From positions 124,001 to 188,000 of the forward strand of contig NZ_FYEE01000009.1 in NCBI RefSeq assembly GCF_900187645.1: a DNA stretch of 64,000 nucleotides, written 5' to 3'. Under the pieces are notes generated by a model. The model had not been told where the DNA came from. It worked only from the letters and a program-made list of their open reading frames with translations, and did no database searches. Positions 27,201-35,191 of the stretch are shown here, piece by piece. Every line of letters starts with the position of its first letter. Within the stretch, counting starts at the first letter, position 1. The stretch is from Pseudomonas sp. Irchel 3E20 (lineage in GTDB: Bacteria; Pseudomonadota; Gammaproteobacteria; Pseudomonadales; Pseudomonadaceae). A program made the translations under genes and the position numbers.

Positions 27201-30200
27201 GACCAGGCGACCGCCATCGACGTTGTAAGTACCGTAGAAGCCGTTGCCGCCGTTAAGGGTCAGGGTGCCAGTGCCGGCCTTGGTCAGGCTGCCCATCCCG
27301 GTGACGGAACCGTCCAGGGTCAGGTTGTCGCTGCCCTGCACGGTCAGGTCACCGCTGATGGTGACGTCGTTACCCACCGTCAAGGCGCTGGCGCTTTCCA
27401 GCGCGGCGCTCCCGGCGACATCCAGTCGGCCATGGCCCAGTGCACCAGCATTACCCAGCACCAAGGTGCCGGCGTTCAACGTGGTGTTGCCCTGGTACAG
27501 GTTGGTGCCGCTCAAGGTCAGCTTGCCACTGCCCTCCTTGACCAGCCCGGCGGCGCCGGACACCACACCGTTGAGGGTGAGATCGTTGCCGCCGCTCACG
27601 GTGAGTTCGCTGCCGAGCGTGACGGCATTGCTGAGTGCGATGTTCGCAGCCGCTTGCAGGGTGGACGCCCCGCCCACCACCAGGCTGGCGTTGCCCAGCG
27701 ATGTGTCCTGGCCCAGGCGCAAGGTGCCTTGGTTCAACGTGACCGTACCGGTCAGGCTATTGGCGCCGGCCAGGTTCAGCGTGCTGGCGCCGTCTTTAAT
27801 CAGGTTACCGGAGCCCACCACCATGCCGGTCAGGGACAGGTCCTGGGTGCCGAGGACAGTCAGGTTGCCGCTGAAAAGCACGTTGTTGCCAACCGACACG
27901 CCGGGCAAGCGGCTGTCGAGCGTGGTGTTGTTGGCCGTATTCAACGCTCCCGAACCCAGGGCGGTGCTGCTGCCCAGTACCAGGCCACCGGCATTGAGCC
28001 AGGTGTTACCCAGTTGAGCGTTATTACCATTGAGCTCCAGGTTGCCGGTGCCGATCTTGACCAGGCCGCCGGCGCCACTGACCACACCATTGAGGGCCAG
28101 GCGGGTGGTCCCTTCGGCCGCAATATTGGACACGCCGGTGAGCGCCACATCGTTGCTCAACTGCACATCGCTGTTGTCGGCGCGCAGGGTGGTGCCGGAG
28201 GCGAGTCTCAAGGCGCTGCTACCCAGAGCGCTGTCGTGACGCAGCACCAGGGTGCCAGCGCTGAGGGTGGTGCCACCGCTGTAGCTGTTGTTACCGGCGA
28301 GGATCAGGGTCCCGGCACCGCTTTTCTGCAGCTTGCCGGTGCCGCTGAGGGGGGCCTCGATCCGAGCAGCGACATTGCTATCGACCGTCACGACCGCTGC
28401 GCCACCGGTGCCGTTGACCAGGTTCAACCCGCCTGCCGTGCCTGCGATCAACCCGTAGCCATCGGTCTTGAACTGCAGGGCGCTGACGTTCTGGATGCCT
28501 TCGATGAACACGGTGCCCGAGGCCGCCTGGAACACCGCCGAAACGCCTTTCCACACATCGTTACTGGCGCCGGTGGACTTGGTCCAGTTGGTGTTGGCTG
28601 TGTGCCAGATGCCGCTGCCACCGTCGACACTGCCGTTGGCGAGCGAGGTGTTGCCGTCCCAATACTGGGTACTCAGGGCTGGGGAATTGACGACGATGTT
28701 GGCCGTCTTGGCCACGGAGTCCAGCGACAGGGTGATCTGCCCCAGCACCACATCCGCGGGGAAGATACCCGGGTTGGCGCCGCCGTAGACAAGAGAGCCG
28801 GTGTAGTTGAACAGGCGGTAGATACCGTTGGCCAAGCCACCGACATCGCTGAAGTTAAAGGTGCTGTTGCTGATCGTCACGTTGCCGGTGACGTTGAGCA
28901 TCGGTGTAGCGATGGTCGGCGTGCCCAGCCCGATATCCAGGTTGCTGCCGCTGGCGAGGGTCAGCGAGCCGGTATTGAGCGTGCTGGCGCTGGTGACGGC
29001 CAAATGGCCGCCATTATTGATGGTTACGCCGCCCATGAGCGTACCGCTGCCGCCGAGCGTCGCACCGTTGCCCACGGTGACCAGGTTGCTGGCCAGCTTG
29101 CCGGTGGAGGCAATGTTCAACCGGCCGGCACTGACCATCGTATTGCCGGTGAAGGCATTGAGGCCTCCCAGGGTCAGGGTGCCGGTCCCGACCTTGTTCA
29201 GGTTGCCCGCGCCGCTGAGTACACCGGAGAAGGTCGAACTGGCGTTGCCGGCGCCCACCGTGAACAGGCTACCGGAGGCGAGGTTCACCTGACCGCTGCC
29301 ACCCAAGCTGTTGATGCTGCTGCTGGCCATGATGGACACGGAGGCACCGCTGCCCACGAGCAGGTCCGGGTTGTTGCCCAGGGCGTTGGCGACCGAGGCG
29401 TTGACGGTACCCTGGCGCACGTCCAGCAAACCGCTGAAGCTATTGCCCATGAACAGCATGAGTTCATCGGTCCCGGTCTTGGCCAGGGTGCCGCTGCCGC
29501 TGATCTGCCCCAATTGAATCACTTGGACATTGTTGGCGAACTCGAGTGTCACCCCGCTGTTGATGGCAATCGGAGTGCTCATCACCTGAGCCGCGTTATA
29601 CGCCAAGCGGCTGTCGCCGGTGACGGTCACGGCGCCGCTGCCCAGGGCACCGGAGTTGGTGGCCACCGTCAGGGTGCCGCCGTTGAGCTCGATACCGCCC
29701 TGGAAATTGTTGGTGCCGGCCAGGGTCAGGTTGCCTTGCCCGGTCTTGATGAGTTTGTTGGCCGCGCCGCCGCTGATGTTGCCGTTGAGGCGCAGCGCGT
29801 TATCGCCACTGACCGTCAGGTTGCTGTTGAGGTCGACCGCGTTGTTCAACACCGCCGACGCAGTGCTGCCCAGGTTGGCTGCGCCGGAAACGGTCAACAT
29901 GCCGCTGCCCAGTGCGGCGTTGTTGCCGACCAGCAGGGTCCCGCCGCTCAGGGTGGTGCCGCCGCCGTAGGTGTTGGTACCGGAAAGAACCAGCGTGCCC
30001 GCCCCATCCTTATTGACCACGGCAGTGCCGTCACCCTGCAGCGTACCGCTCAGGGCCAGGGTGCTGTTGCCCCCGAAGCTCACGGTGCCCGCCACGTTAA
30101 AGTTGTTGCTCAGGGTCGAGGCGCTGCCGGAGTCGATCCGAGTGCCGTTGGCGGCGCTGACGGCGCCTGTGCTTAAGGCCTCGCTGCTGCCGATAACGAG

Positions 30201-31526
30201 CGAACCGGCGTTAAGCAGCGTGTTGCCGGTGTAGGTGTTGCTACCGTTGAGGCGCAGCGCACCGGTGCCGTTCTTGGTCAAGGGCGAGGTGCTGTTACCC
30301 GAGATCACCCCGGCAAGGGTGATGTTATTGCTGCCGCTCACGGTCAGGCCGTGAATGCCTGAGAGGAAGTTCACCCCCAGGTTGATGTCGTTGGCCAGGA
30401 TCAGCGTGGAGGGCGTGTGGGACATGAGGGTCGCGCCATTGGCGTTGATGTGGCTGGTGCCAAACACCGCGCCATTATTCACCGACAGCACGCCGCCGCT
30501 CAGGCTGGTACTGGTGCTGGCGCCGGTGAGCAGCGCGCCGCTTACCGTCCAAGTACCGCTTTGCACCAGCAGGTTGCTGAAGTTGAGGTAACCCGCCGAC
30601 GAGATGTTGCCACTGCCCGCGCTACCAAAACCGCCACCCACGGCATTCTGCAGCGCCAAGGTGTTGGAGCCACCGGCGCCGCCATCGACCATCCCGGGGG
30701 CGACGAACACCAGGTCCGGGTTGGAGGCGACGGTCACGGCGCTGGCGCCGAAGACACCGCCGCTGTGCAGCGACGAGCCAGTGACGGCGTTGAAGCGGTT
30801 GTTGCCACCACCGGCGCCCATGGACAGGCTGCCCACCAGCGAGCCAGTGTTGGTGAAGACGTTGCCCTCGGCCGAGGCCTGAAAAGCAACCCGGCCATAG
30901 AGTTGGTTGGTGTTGGTCATCTCGACCTGAGCACCGCCGTAGACCGCCACGTTGGGCATGTCGGCCACTTCCAGCGTCGCCCCGAGGATCGGGTCGGAGA
31001 AAATGGTGCCGTTGTTGACGAGGGTCACCTTGCCGCCCGCGCCGGCCTGAACATCCAGCGCCATGCCCTTGAGGTCGAAAATGGAGGGGCCCAGGTTGGC
31101 ACCGGTGCCGGAAATCCAGCCGGTGGAGTTGTTGGTGATCGAGATGTTCTGGGCATTGCTGTTGCCCACTTTCAGGCCAGTGGTCAGCTGGCTCTGCTGC
31201 CCGCTGTTGGAGGGGTAGATCTGGCCGCTGTTGACGAGGGTGTTGTTGCTGCCGGTGAGCTGGATCACCGGGCTGCCGCTGCCGCTGGAACTGACAATGG
31301 CGCTGGGAATAATGTTTACCGTCAGATTGCTGGCAGAACTGTCGAAATCCTGCTGATCTATCGCGGTGCAGGTGACGGTGACCCCGTTGGTGGGAACGCC
31401 GGGGGTGCAGGCGGCGAGCACATCCGCGCTGCTGAAGCTGGCCAGCAGCCCCGCGGCCGCCAGGCTGATCGACAGCGACAAGGGGCTACGGGCGGTGCGC
31501 GGTACTGCAGTTCTACGTCTGTCCAC
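21234..31526 (-). CDS. Giant type Va autotransporter with repetitive beta-helix passenger
   Basis: The 3430-residue secreted or surface adhesin-like protein starts at a GTG with AAGGAG upstream and has a signal peptide SLSISLAAAGLLASFSSADVLA. The passenger is built from dozens of repeats on the pattern GxLxKxGxGTLxLxGxNxYxGxTxLxxGTLxLG, the autotransporter-associated beta-helix strand. Four longer spacer modules containing FWDG or YWDG, W-x-x-x-N-W and the FAVFQGAAGTV block occur near residues 960, 1680, 2230 and 2690. A helical linker (LLEDSRYVRNTVNDRMRQ) near 3120 leads into the 12-strand barrel (GWITALGGWASNDGGQGV onward), which ends in Phe. There is no protease motif. The ppiC-like and ybjN-like genes upstream on the same strand may assist its export. 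Confidence 0.93.
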   Translation of the reverse strand: MDRRRTAVPRTARSPLSLSISLAAAGLLASFSSADVLAACTPGVPTNGVTVTCTAIDQQDFDSSASNLTVNIIPSAIVSSSGSGSPVIQLTGSNNTLVNSGQIYPSNSGQQSQLTTGLKVGNSNAQNISITNNSTGWISGTGANLGPSIFDLKGMALDVQAGAGGKVTLVNNGTIFSDPILGATLEVADMPNVAVYGGAQVEMTNTNQLYGRVAFQASAEGNVFTNTGSLVGSLSMGAGGGNNRFNAVTGSSLHSGGVFGASAVTVASNPDLVFVAPGMVDGGAGGSNTLALQNAVGGGFGSAGSGNISSAGYLNFSNLLVQSGTWTVSGALLTGASTSTSLSGGVLSVNNGAVFGTSHINANGATLMSHTPSTLILANDINLGVNFLSGIHGLTVSGSNNITLAGVISGNSTSPLTKNGTGALRLNGSNTYTGNTLLNAGSLVIGSSEALSTGAVSAANGTRIDSGSASTLSNNFNVAGTVSFGGNSTLALSGTLQGDGTAVVNKDGAGTLVLSGTNTYGGGTTLSGGTLLVGNNAALGSGMLTVSGAANLGSTASAVLNNAVDLNSNLTVSGDNALRLNGNISGGAANKLIKTGQGNLTLAGTNNFQGGIELNGGTLTVATNSGALGSGAVTVTGDSRLAYNAAQVMSTPIAINSGVTLEFANNVQVIQLGQISGSGTLAKTGTDELMLFMGNSFSGLLDVRQGTVNASVANALGNNPDLLVGSGASVSIMASSSINSLGGSGQVNLASGSLFTVGAGNASSTFSGVLSGAGNLNKVGTGTLTLGGLNAFTGNTMVSAGRLNIASTGKLASNLVTVGNGATLGGSGTLMGGVTINNGGHLAVTSASTLNTGSLTLASGSNLDIGLGTPTIATPMLNVTGNVTISNSTFNFSDVGGLANGIYRLFNYTGSLVYGGANPGIFPADVVLGQITLSLDSVAKTANIVVNSPALSTQYWDGNTSLANGSVDGGSGIWHTANTNWTKSTGASNDVWKGVSAVFQAASGTVFIEGIQNVSALQFKTDGYGLIAGTAGGLNLVNGTGGAAVVTVDSNVAARIEAPLSGTGKLQKSGAGTLILAGNNSYSGGTTLSAGTLVLRHDSALGSSALRLASGTTLRADNSDVQLSNDVALTGVSNIAAEGTTRLALNGVVSGAGGLVKIGTGNLELNGNNAQLGNTWLNAGGLVLGSSTALGSGALNTANNTTLDSRLPGVSVGNNVLFSGNLTVLGTQDLSLTGMVVGSGNLIKDGASTLNLAGANSLTGTVTLNQGTLRLGQDTSLGNASLVVGGASTLQAAANIALSNAVTLGSELTVSGGNDLTLNGVVSGAAGLVKEGSGKLTLSGTNLYQGNTTLNAGTLVLGNAGALGHGRLDVAGSAALESASALTVGNDVTISGDLTVQGSDNLTLDGSVTGMGSLTKAGTGTLTLNGGNGFYGTYNVDGGRLVSSTAITLGEPSAINVASGATLQLVAGAATGQLNGAGSVQLDAGQLRVDEGTFSGALSGNGDLYKNGSGTLLLSGTSHLAGATTVAGGTLRVDGNLGNGSVWVENGAALAGSGALGGAVTVANGGHLNLAGGSVLTLGSLVLNDSSNLDVALGSATPGAAGLANVTTDLTLDGTLNITDAGGFGIGVYRLFDYGGLLTDNGLGFGALPAGVPRNELELQTSVANQINLVVGGAADIRFWDGSQLAGNSIVEGGNGTWNSTNSNWTTTHAGLNQAWNSTFAVFQGAAGTVTVDGTQSVSGLQFINDYTLAGGSAGQLQLTNGISGYTAVRVDSGKTATLDVNLTGNGLLNKLDSGTLVLNSANTYSGGTRLSAGTLVVGNNDALGSGSLTTAAGTTLDTLTALSLINDLHLDGALTLGGSHDLVLNGLVLGNGALVKNGSGTLTLNQANNYMGTTLNAGTLVLGNSAALGAGQLTVAGVTSLDTSAAMTLGNAINLGVNAGSRLTLAGNHDLTLSGALIGNGTLVKQGTSTLDLTGNSNFFGAYQIDGGRLNLLGSNGTNAPQVSVGAGAMLGVGADSTLHVLSGQGTVQLYNNSVLTLRNGTYYGSLTGTGSLNIASGLVALAGVSNINGATTVSSGSLYAHGALTTSSLAVANGATLGGNGSVNGAVTIADGGHVQLLHSNTLTTGALALNNGSNLDAFLGAAVAGDAGLLKVNGNLVLDGKLNVTDVGGFGLGVYRLIDYTGSLTDNGLAIGTIPGGLVAGDLEVQTSVTNQVNLLVGGAAGSVLFWDGTGTGPGNVAGGSGTWGGATNNWTNASGNFNQNWNNGFAVFQGAAGTVTVEGTQTATGLQFASDGYSLVAGNAGQLNLINASTGFAGVRVGSGQTATVDVNLSGSATLNKLEAGTLVLNGNNSYSGGTQLSGGTLVLGSNTALGSGTLTTADLTTLDSNRAVSLGNAMVLNGGLILAGSNDLSLAGNISGAGALAKNGNTHLTLSGSNSYQGGTLLNAGSLTLGHNAALGTGALAVLGNTHLDTSAALQVGNAIAISQQLTLTGSHDLSLSGVLSGNGALIKNGSGQLLLTGNSTYTGNTAVNAGGLTVNGTFASANVQVASGASLAGSGTLTGQVSLADGATLNVASATAPLTVGGLSLASASNLNFALGAPDTPTTLVKVNGNLTLDGILNISNASGFGIGVYQLFRYGGSLSDNGLTLGNLPANFLASQMTLQTALANQVNLVVDEGDGDLLFWNGSKTHADGTISGGDGVWGANTNWTNSTGKNANGWSGGQFAVFGGQSGTVTLEGQRSFSGIQFLSGGYQLVGNAGSALEAVNAADGSLASVRVAGDTSALIAARLVGSGGINKLDGGTLVLSGANTYSGGTTVSGGVLMGNTVSLQGDIVDNASLVFQQDVNGTFGGNLSGTGSAFKRGAGTLLFNGDHSFSGDFVIQEGVLQVGETAASAPATSFARFALFAAPVGNTLAANVVVAGGAGLTGTGTVNSVINHGIVQPGANGNLTVSGDFTNASDGALNINLTPLPTSHLTVGGTAKLAGTLNVFAAAPYTGDTSYTLLTADGGISGKFDSDNIASLGIASKLAFIDTSLRYGAHDVTLSMARNNTAFADVALSDNQRGVAAALDSAAAPASLRSAITTMDRASAQAAFDSLSGEIHASTTSVLLEDSRYVRNTVNDRMRQGDCGNGDPRSVLAPTSGQQSSSGCQGQGVGWITALGGWASNDGGQGVASVDRDLSGFMLGFDNNLSDEWRAGIAAGYTKTSLDASKRNADASIDSYHLASYLNYQLDAFAARMGVGYSWHDIDSKRHAGVGGNSQELKAKYKAGTAQVFGEVGYAVEAAGMALEPFAGIAYVNYDSDTAREKGGAGALQASSKQDATFTTVGLRMGKQFALDNGTTVTPRGSLGWRHAFGDTHPDADLRFVDGGAAFSTQGVPIAKDAAVVEAGLDVSVGAAGKVGLGYSGQLSSDNRDHAVTVSFSMGF

Positions 31527-31611
31527 AACAACTCCTTATGTGGATCAGACTCATCCCTCCTGGCGACGTAGCAGCACTACGCGAGCGATTAACGGGCCTG
31601 ACCTTGGCATG

Positions 31612-31640
31612 CTAATAAAATAGTGGCTTTTTTACATCAA
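31612..31640 (-). promoter_or_regulatory. Candidate sigma-70 promoter for the autotransporter gene
   Basis: On the minus strand TTGATG (31635-31640) and TATTAG (31612-31617) are separated by 17 bp, about 85 bp upstream of the GTG start, in a locally AT-rich stretch. Confidence 0.4.
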
Positions 31641-31660
31641 TGTGCCATTACTTGGCTAGA

Positions 31661-31684
31661 GGGGCACGCGTGTTTTTGTGCCCC
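31661..31684. other. Hairpin between ppiC-like and autotransporter genes
   Basis: GGGGCAC and GTGCCCC pair with a 10-base loop. No T-tract follows on either strand, so it is more likely an attenuator or mRNA-stability element than a strong terminator. Confidence 0.4.
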
Positions 31685-31767
31685 CTGCGCAGGCCACGCA
31701 GTTTGCAAGCGCTGAACGCCTGGATACGGGCTCAGGCAAAGCCTGTGGCCGAGGTGTATGCAGCGCC

Positions 31768-32712
31768 TCAGCGTTGCCCTTCGAGCACCTGATTGAGCGC
31801 CGCACCGTCGATACTCAAAGTACCGCTGTTGAGCACCCCGTCCACATACGCCTTGGCAAGCTGTTCCTGGCGCTGCGCCCGGAGCGCCTCACGCAACTGG
31901 CCACGCACGTCATCGAAACTGGCCACACGCGCTGGCTGGGCCTCGGTCAATTTGATGATGTGAAACCCCAACGAACTGCGCAGCGGCTCGCTCACTTCCC
32001 CCACCTTGAGCTTGGGCACGACACCGCGGGCTTCCGGCAACAATTGCGCCAAGGGTTGCGGCCCGATATCTCCGCCGCGGGCCGCGCTGCCCTGGTCTTG
32101 CGAATAGGTGCGCGCCAACTCGGCGAAATCGGCACCCGCCGCGTGGGCGCGTTTGCTCAACGCCAGGGCCTGGTCGCGCACGCTGTCTGCGGCCTGCTCG
32201 TCGGGCACACTCAGGAAGATCTGGCTCAGACGGTAAACCGCCGGTACCTGCACAGAAGCCTTGCTGGCCTCATAGGCTTGCTCAAGTTCCGCCTCGCTCG
32301 GGTAGCTCTGCGGTACTTGGGTCATCGAGCTCAAATAGCTGCGTAGCACGATCTGCTCAACGGCCGCACGGGTCTGCGCCTGGACTTCAGGGCGCTGCGA
32401 CCACCCCTTGGCCTCGGCTTGCTGGTACAACGCCTTTTCTGCCAGACGAGCGCGCAGCCAGGTTTCCAGGGCCGCACGGTCGCCCCGCAATTGTTGCTGC
32501 GACGCCGCGGGCAACTGCTCCAACAGCGCTTTTACATCCTTGGCGTCTACCTGGAGATCCCCCAGCCGCGCCACGGCTTCACTGCCCGCTGCATTCACCG
32601 CAGGCATGGCATCGGCAGTCGATGTCACCTCGCCAGAACGCAGCCCCAGCGCAACGGCCACCACCAGCACGGCCAACGCCCCCGCGCCGGCCAGAACAAC
32701 GCGACGACTCAC
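31768..32712 (-). CDS. Periplasmic peptidyl-prolyl isomerase, PpiC/parvulin type, membrane-anchored
   Basis: The 314-residue protein has an uncleaved N-terminal helix (VLAGAGALAVLVVAVALGL), a SurA-N-like helical region (residues 40-130), then a parvulin domain: YRLSQIFLSVPDEQ, FAELARTYSQDQGSAARGGDIG, VPKLKVGEVSEPLRSSLGFHIIKL. The ARTYSQDQGSAARGGDIG and GFHIIKL blocks are diagnostic. It catalyses prolyl isomerisation and chaperones exported proteins in the periplasm. It overlaps the ybjN-like gene as ATGA and precedes the giant autotransporter by 241 bp on the same strand, so a dedicated folding role is an attractive inference. Confidence 0.88.
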   Translation of the reverse strand: MSRRVVLAGAGALAVLVVAVALGLRSGEVTSTADAMPAVNAAGSEAVARLGDLQVDAKDVKALLEQLPAASQQQLRGDRAALETWLRARLAEKALYQQAEAKGWSQRPEVQAQTRAAVEQIVLRSYLSSMTQVPQSYPSEAELEQAYEASKASVQVPAVYRLSQIFLSVPDEQAADSVRDQALALSKRAHAAGADFAELARTYSQDQGSAARGGDIGPQPLAQLLPEARGVVPKLKVGEVSEPLRSSLGFHIIKLTEAQPARVASFDDVRGQLREALRAQRQEQLAKAYVDGVLNSGTLSIDGAALNQVLEGQR

Positions 32713-33170
32713 GAAGCCGTTACCGCTTCGTTCGGTACCGCGCCAGTCGCATTGCGGCTGTAGTCACGCAGGTACACCACCACTTCCTGCAACAACCGAT
32801 CCCACAGCACCAGGCTGCCGAGCAGGTTTCTAGGGCTGACACCGTCAGCAACCACCACATCCATTTCCATCACCAAAAACGCGCCCTGTACCGAGAGCCG
32901 AGCAAAACGACGCGAGGCGTTCCACTGATTGGCCAGGCCTTGAGGCAACTCACCCTGAATATGCAGGGCACAGCTGTAGATGAAGTCCAGATAACGCCCG
33001 GATTCCTGCCCTTGATTACCAAAGCGCACCGCGAAACCGATACCCTGGCTGGCGGTGAGTAATTGCTCCACACCGTTCTGCTCGCCGCGGGTCACTCGGC
33101 AACCGGCGTCTTGCAACAAGCTGGTCAGCGAATCAGCGGTGACGAAGTCGATCAATTCGGTAGAGCTCAT
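32709..33170 (-). CDS. YbjN-domain protein (secretion-chaperone-like fold)
   Basis: The 152-residue cytoplasmic protein starts MSSTELIDFVTADSLTSLLQ; an in-frame upstream start at 33221 lacks a ribosome site and adds 17 basic residues. The pattern LQDAGCRVTRGE, IGFAVRFGNQG and the central hydrophobic strand region fit the YbjN/T3SS-chaperone-like family, whose members are bacterial regulators or chaperones of unclear mechanism. It is the first gene of a likely operon with the ppiC-like and autotransporter genes. Family call moderate; function unknown. Confidence 0.7.
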   Translation of the reverse strand: MSSTELIDFVTADSLTSLLQDAGCRVTRGEQNGVEQLLTASQGIGFAVRFGNQGQESGRYLDFIYSCALHIQGELPQGLANQWNASRRFARLSVQGAFLVMEMDVVVADGVSPRNLLGSLVLWDRLLQEVVVYLRDYSRNATGAVPNEAVTAS

Positions 33171-33294
33171 CCAGTGCTTTCCTTGTGAAGTGGCGCGTTT
33201 AAAAAACGCAATTTGTAGCACATTGATATCATGCTGTGCAGGGGGGGGTATCCGTTCTATCTACCTGCCGAAGATTAACTATCAAGACGGCACG

Positions 33295-33681
33295 CTATGG
33301 CGCCGTCGCTCGCCTGAACTCTTCTCGGCTCGGCATCGTCCAGTCCGACGCTGTTTTTTCATGGATCGGATCATCGTTAGAAGCGCCACCGTAGGTGAAC
33401 ATCAGCAAGTAAAAGCCGAACGCCGTGGCCGCTAAAGCGGCTCTGCCCATGGGGTTCGCATCTTTGGCTAAACCACCCGGCCCAAGCCCGACCCAGCCTC
33501 CTCGCAAGTAAGCAAAGACCGCCTGGACAAACCATCCATGCACCGCCACCGCACCAATGAAATCGCGTCCATCCCCGGCAAAGCGCACAAAAGCGTTTAC
33601 CAGCGAGGCCGCGATCATCAGCGCCAGTAATAAATACCGATAGCGTTTCAAGAACGCCAAGACACTACTTTCCACCCCCAT
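33295..33681 (-). CDS. Hypothetical inner membrane protein, 128 residues
   Basis: I do not recognise a family. Three hydrophobic segments are visible: YLLLALMIAASLVNAFV (residues 15-31), DFIGAVAVHGWFVQAVFAYL (about 40-60) and AALAATAFGFYLLMFTYGG (about 80-98). A charged C-terminal tail (DDPIHEKTASDW) follows. No partner gene is evident: it lies 125 bp from the ybjN-like gene on the same strand and divergent from the acetyltransferase. A run of eight G stands at 33241-33248 downstream of its stop. Confidence 0.6.
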   Translation of the reverse strand: MGVESSVLAFLKRYRYLLLALMIAASLVNAFVRFAGDGRDFIGAVAVHGWFVQAVFAYLRGGWVGLGPGGLAKDANPMGRAALAATAFGFYLLMFTYGGASNDDPIHEKTASDWTMPSREEFRRATAP

Positions 33682-33826
33682 AAAACTTTATTCCCCTTCA
33701 TAGCCATCAGTGGCACACAAGCAAAACCCGATATTGAAGCACCGTCCCAACTAGTACGGACCTGGGCACAAGCGTATGGTCTGCTCTTATTGCTCGTTAA
33801 GTTGCGCTGAACAAAGGAATGCACGA

Positions 33827-34627
33827 ATGGATGTTGCCCTGGCTCTTGACATTGAGGCCGCCGAAAGAGAGTACCTGAGCTCAAGAGTCGAGAACCTCAC
33901 TCGGCTGGATGGAAACCCTTATGGCGCAAGCGTTTTCTTCAATGCAAACGTGCCGTGCTTCCATGTGAAAGCAACGCCTAGCCCAATGTTCAACCGGATC
34001 TATGCCGACATCACGGGCGACTCCCAAACCCTGTTGAACTTGCTCAAGCAATCCGCGCACTACCGCCCAGTCACCCCGCTGATCGCGAAGCCCTCCGAAC
34101 TGGCTCCATCCACTCAAATAGCAGGGCAGCGCCTTGAGCGTTTGAAAGGCTGGACTCATTTGCAATTGGCCTGTGCCATCGACAGCGCGGCAGTGAATCA
34201 TCACCCCTTCGAGATTGAGGAGGTCACGCCACAGACTCTTGCGCAATTCGCCCGTATTCATGCCGGTGGTTTCCATACCAAACCGCAACAGCGCTTATTG
34301 AATCAAGCTTCCTTTGCAGGGTTTGCGTCGAGCGAACGGGCGAAGATCTACGTGCTTAACGTTGATGGAGACGTCGTGGCAGGCGCATTGATGTTTTTGG
34401 CCAGTAACGGCATCGCTTACCTTGGGACGGCCGCCACGCGCAAGGACGCCCGGGGACTTGGCTATCATGCAGCGCTGATAACTCACCGGATAAAGCAGGC
34501 CAAAAAGCATGGCAGCCGTATGATCGCCGCCACCGCCCTGGCCAACTCGCAAAGCCGGCGGAACCTACAACGAGCTGGCCTGACGGTATCCCACGCTCAA
34601 GGGCTGTATCGCTTGGCAGATAACTGA
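33827..34627 (+). CDS. GNAT-family N-acetyltransferase, 266 residues
   Basis: The C-terminal half carries the GNAT fold: IYVLNVDGDVVAGALMFLASNGIAYLGTAATRKDARGLGYHAALITHRI includes the acetyl-CoA loop in the R-G-L-G-Y-H-A form, and ATALANSQSRRNLQRAGL gives the conserved late helix. The N-terminal 130 residues resemble the two-part GNATs whose first domain is degenerate. The ATG at 33827 is chosen because AAAGGAA is eight bases upstream; an in-frame ATG at 33776 lacks one. Substrate unknown. It is convergent with the CigR-like gene. Confidence 0.82.
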   Translation: MDVALALDIEAAEREYLSSRVENLTRLDGNPYGASVFFNANVPCFHVKATPSPMFNRIYADITGDSQTLLNLLKQSAHYRPVTPLIAKPSELAPSTQIAGQRLERLKGWTHLQLACAIDSAAVNHHPFEIEEVTPQTLAQFARIHAGGFHTKPQQRLLNQASFAGFASSERAKIYVLNVDGDVVAGALMFLASNGIAYLGTAATRKDARGLGYHAALITHRIKQAKKHGSRMIAATALANSQSRRNLQRAGLTVSHAQGLYRLADN

Positions 34628-34655
34628 CCTTCAACCGCAGTAGCCGCAATGCCCC

Positions 34656-35117
34656 TCAATCAAAGGCCCCACTGAGCACCTCGTATATAAGGCCAGTGGC
34701 CAGGGTGACCAGGATCAGATCGGTGCCCGCCTGCTGCCATTCATACCCGTCGTAATGGGGCAGCCTGCCCAGCAACCGTCCATCCAGCTTCTTGGCAATA
34801 CCTGGCGGGAGCGGCTTACCCCGTGCCAGGTTCTTTTGGATACCGGGTGGCAACGACGGGCCGGGCGTCCAGTAGTCGCGATAACCTCCCAACACACCCA
34901 GCACGCTGCCTCGATCAACGCTGGGGCCATGGCTGCGTTCGCCTGGGCCAGGGTTTTTTCCTTTGTTCCCCGAGTTGTCATGGCCTTGGCCGCTTTGAGC
35001 GGCATGTTTGGTATTGCCCTGGCCTTTGCCGTTGCCAGGGTCTGCCAGCGCGCAAGCGGACCCCAATGCCAAAGCCATACAGGTCACGGCGACTGCAAAC
35101 GAGGATGATCTGAACAT
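34656..35117 (-). CDS. CigR-like exported protein
   Basis: The 153-residue protein has signal peptide MFRSSSFAVAVTCMALALGS cleaved near ACALA, then a low-complexity Gly/Asn/Lys-rich region (GNGKGQGNTKH to SHGPSVDRG). A proline-rich repeat follows, seen twice as SLPPGIQKNLARGKPLPPGIAKKL, and then a hydrophobic C-terminal helix LILVTLATGLIYEVLSG. The L-P-P-G-I pair and the terminal membrane helix match CigR-family (anti-virulence regulator) proteins known from Salmonella. The role in Pseudomonas is not established. Confidence 0.75.
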   Translation of the reverse strand: MFRSSSFAVAVTCMALALGSACALADPGNGKGQGNTKHAAQSGQGHDNSGNKGKNPGPGERSHGPSVDRGSVLGVLGGYRDYWTPGPSLPPGIQKNLARGKPLPPGIAKKLDGRLLGRLPHYDGYEWQQAGTDLILVTLATGLIYEVLSGAFD

Positions 35118-35191
35118 GAGCTAACTCTCAGGCAGTGAACGGTCCCTGGAATGTAGCCGGTATTAGCCCCTTGGGTGACAGCAGATGAGGC

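Noticed and set aside
26826..30176. A 1116-codon open frame on the plus strand opposite the autotransporter, and similar ones at 21732-23642 and 24900-26807
   Set aside because: These are antisense shadows created by the GC-rich, codon-biased repeats of the autotransporter. Composition is rich in Gly/Ala/Gln/His with no domain, and no ribosome site or promoter supports them.
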